From the NCBI RefSeq assembly GCF_028747645.1, contig NZ_CP118100.1, positions 496,001 to 560,000 of the forward strand: DNA of 64,000 nt, written 5' to 3'. The position numbers were made by a program, and so were the translations under genes. Origin of the DNA: Microbacterium esteraromaticum (GTDB taxonomy: Bacteria; Actinomycetota; Actinomycetes; Actinomycetales; Microbacteriaceae). Below the pieces are notes generated by a model. The model saw only the letters and a program-made list of their open reading frames with translations, had not been told where the DNA came from and ran no database searches. This document shows, in pieces, positions 63,259 to 64,000 of this stretch. The first letter of the stretch is position 1; each line of letters begins with the position of its first letter.

Positions 63259-64000
63259 GTGTTGTACATCTCCACCCGCGGCGGCATGCAGCCGCAGCCG
63301 TTCAGCGAGACGCTTCTCGAGGGGCTCGCGCCCGACGGCGGTCTCGCGGTTCCCGAGCGGATGCCGCAGGTGGATGCCGAGACGCTCGCCTCGTGGCGGG
63401 GTTTGACGTACCCCGAGCTGGCCACCGAGGTGCTCGGCCTGTTCGCCACGGACATTCCGCGCGAGGACCTCGCGCGCATGACGGCCGCGGCGTACGCGGA
63501 CTTCCCCGACGAGGTCGTGCCGCTGCGGTCGATCGGCGGCGGCATCACGCTGGTCGGACTGTCAGAGGGGCCGACGCTGGCCTTCAAAGACATGGCGATG
63601 CAGTTTCTCGGACAGGTGCTCGAGTACGTGCTCGAGAAGCAGGACCGCGTGCTGAACATCGTCGGCGCCACCTCGGGCGACACGGGATCGGCAGCGGAGC
63701 ACGCGCTGCGCGGCAAAGAGCGTGTGTCGGTGTTCATGCTGTCGCCGCAGGGGCGCATGAGCCCCTTCCAGCGCGCGCAGATGTACTCGCTCGACGACAC
63801 CAACGTGCACAACATCGCCGTGGCCGGCGTGTTCGACGACTGCCAGAACCTGGTCAAGCAGCTCGCCGGCGACATCGACTTCAAGAGGGCCCAGAACCTC
63901 GGCGCGGTCAACTCGATCAACCTCGGCCGCATCGCAGCCCAGGTCGTGTACTACTTCTGGGCGTGGCTGCGAGTGACCGACGGCGTTGAGCCCGAGTTCC
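63259..64000 (+). CDS. thrC: Threonine synthase, 3' end beyond window
   Basis: The reading frame starts at GTG 63259, preceded by GAGGAG (63247-63252), and remains open at the window edge (about 247 residues seen). Threonine synthase features are MLYISTRGGMQPQPFSETLL at the start (with GTG read as Met), GPTLAFKDMAMQFLG with the PLP-binding Lys, and NIVGATSGDTGSAAEHAL binding phosphate. It makes threonine from O-phosphohomoserine. A longer open frame overlapping this region is a shadow. Confidence 0.93.
   Translation, partial: MLYISTRGGMQPQPFSETLLEGLAPDGGLAVPERMPQVDAETLASWRGLTYPELATEVLGLFATDIPREDLARMTAAAYADFPDEVVPLRSIGGGITLVGLSEGPTLAFKDMAMQFLGQVLEYVLEKQDRVLNIVGATSGDTGSAAEHALRGKERVSVFMLSPQGRMSPFQRAQMYSLDDTNVHNIAVAGVFDDCQNLVKQLAGDIDFKRAQNLGAVNSINLGRIAAQVVYYFWAWLRVTDGVEPEF

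Noticed and set aside
63021..63989. 322-residue open frame overlapping thrC
   Set aside because: The frame ending at the window edge gives a clear threonine synthase; this one is its shadow.
1..64000. CRISPR array, rRNA operon, intact prophage or intact insertion sequence
   Set aside because: No regularly spaced identical repeats, no rRNA sequence and no phage structural genes were seen; the only transposase is a tail fragment.

Overview
The window reads as a high-GC Gram-positive actinomycete chromosome, most likely Microbacteriaceae and close to Microbacterium. Three things point there: strong G/C bias at third codon positions, many GTG starts and 4-base start/stop overlaps, and actinobacterial families (MetP/MetS importer, DUF222-HNH protein, CgArsR-like ArsR, ArsC with a helical bundle, ECF41 sigma factor). 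No rRNA, intact insertion sequence, CRISPR array or origin was seen. One tRNA gene (Arg, anticodon ACG) lies at 24606-24678.

Layout. 1-8320: the end of a LamG-type secreted protein, a giant secreted RHS/YD-repeat protein with a variable C-terminal tip, and a coupled lipoprotein that may be its immunity partner. 8405-13435: DUF2156/MprF-like membrane protein, K+-type channel, and a VOC-amidohydrolase pair. 13541-20605: a six-gene minus-strand operon, livF-livG-acyl-CoA ligase-livH-livM-binding protein, joined by ATGA overlaps; it implies import of a carboxylic acid followed by CoA activation. 20744-21319: a CsoR/CstR-like operator in the promoter of a tiny Cys protein and thioredoxin. 21397-23859: methionine/alanine importer MetPS and a GntR regulator. 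23890-32128: a conserved hypothetical, tRNA-Arg, L-serine dehydratase, an ABC-2 exporter, a membrane alpha/beta-hydrolase and HrpB.

32125-37118: an AztABCD-type zinc uptake locus, divergent around a Zur-like box, with two AztD paralogues flanking AztC. 37215-40886: flotillin, an HNH endonuclease with an SOS-like box, and a MarR regulator. 40933-44431: an accessory patch with an IS256-family transposase tail, an antitoxin-like remnant, a DUF4209 protein with an R-N-x4-H (HEPN-like) motif, and an unrecognised ORF.

44479-50201: a PucR-type regulator divergent from a Baeyer-Villiger-type monooxygenase, hydrolase, membrane protein and alcohol dehydrogenase, which fit a route alcohol to ketone to ester or lactone to hydrolysis products. 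50304-54306: small membrane protein, NUDIX protein, sulfatase, NhaA. 54391-58747: an arsenic operon with divergent arsR, flavoprotein, Acr3, an ArsR-ArsC fusion and ArsC. 58886-59202: a frameshifted ATPase remnant. 59280-62988: a second sulfatase, then a CMD-family gene and an ECF41 sigma factor behind a matching promoter. 63097-63163: a large nested hairpin. 63259-64000: the start of threonine synthase, cut by the window edge.

The best candidates for something little described are the RHS tip/lipoprotein pair and the DUF4209 protein in the accessory patch. All assignments come from reading motifs; no database search was possible.
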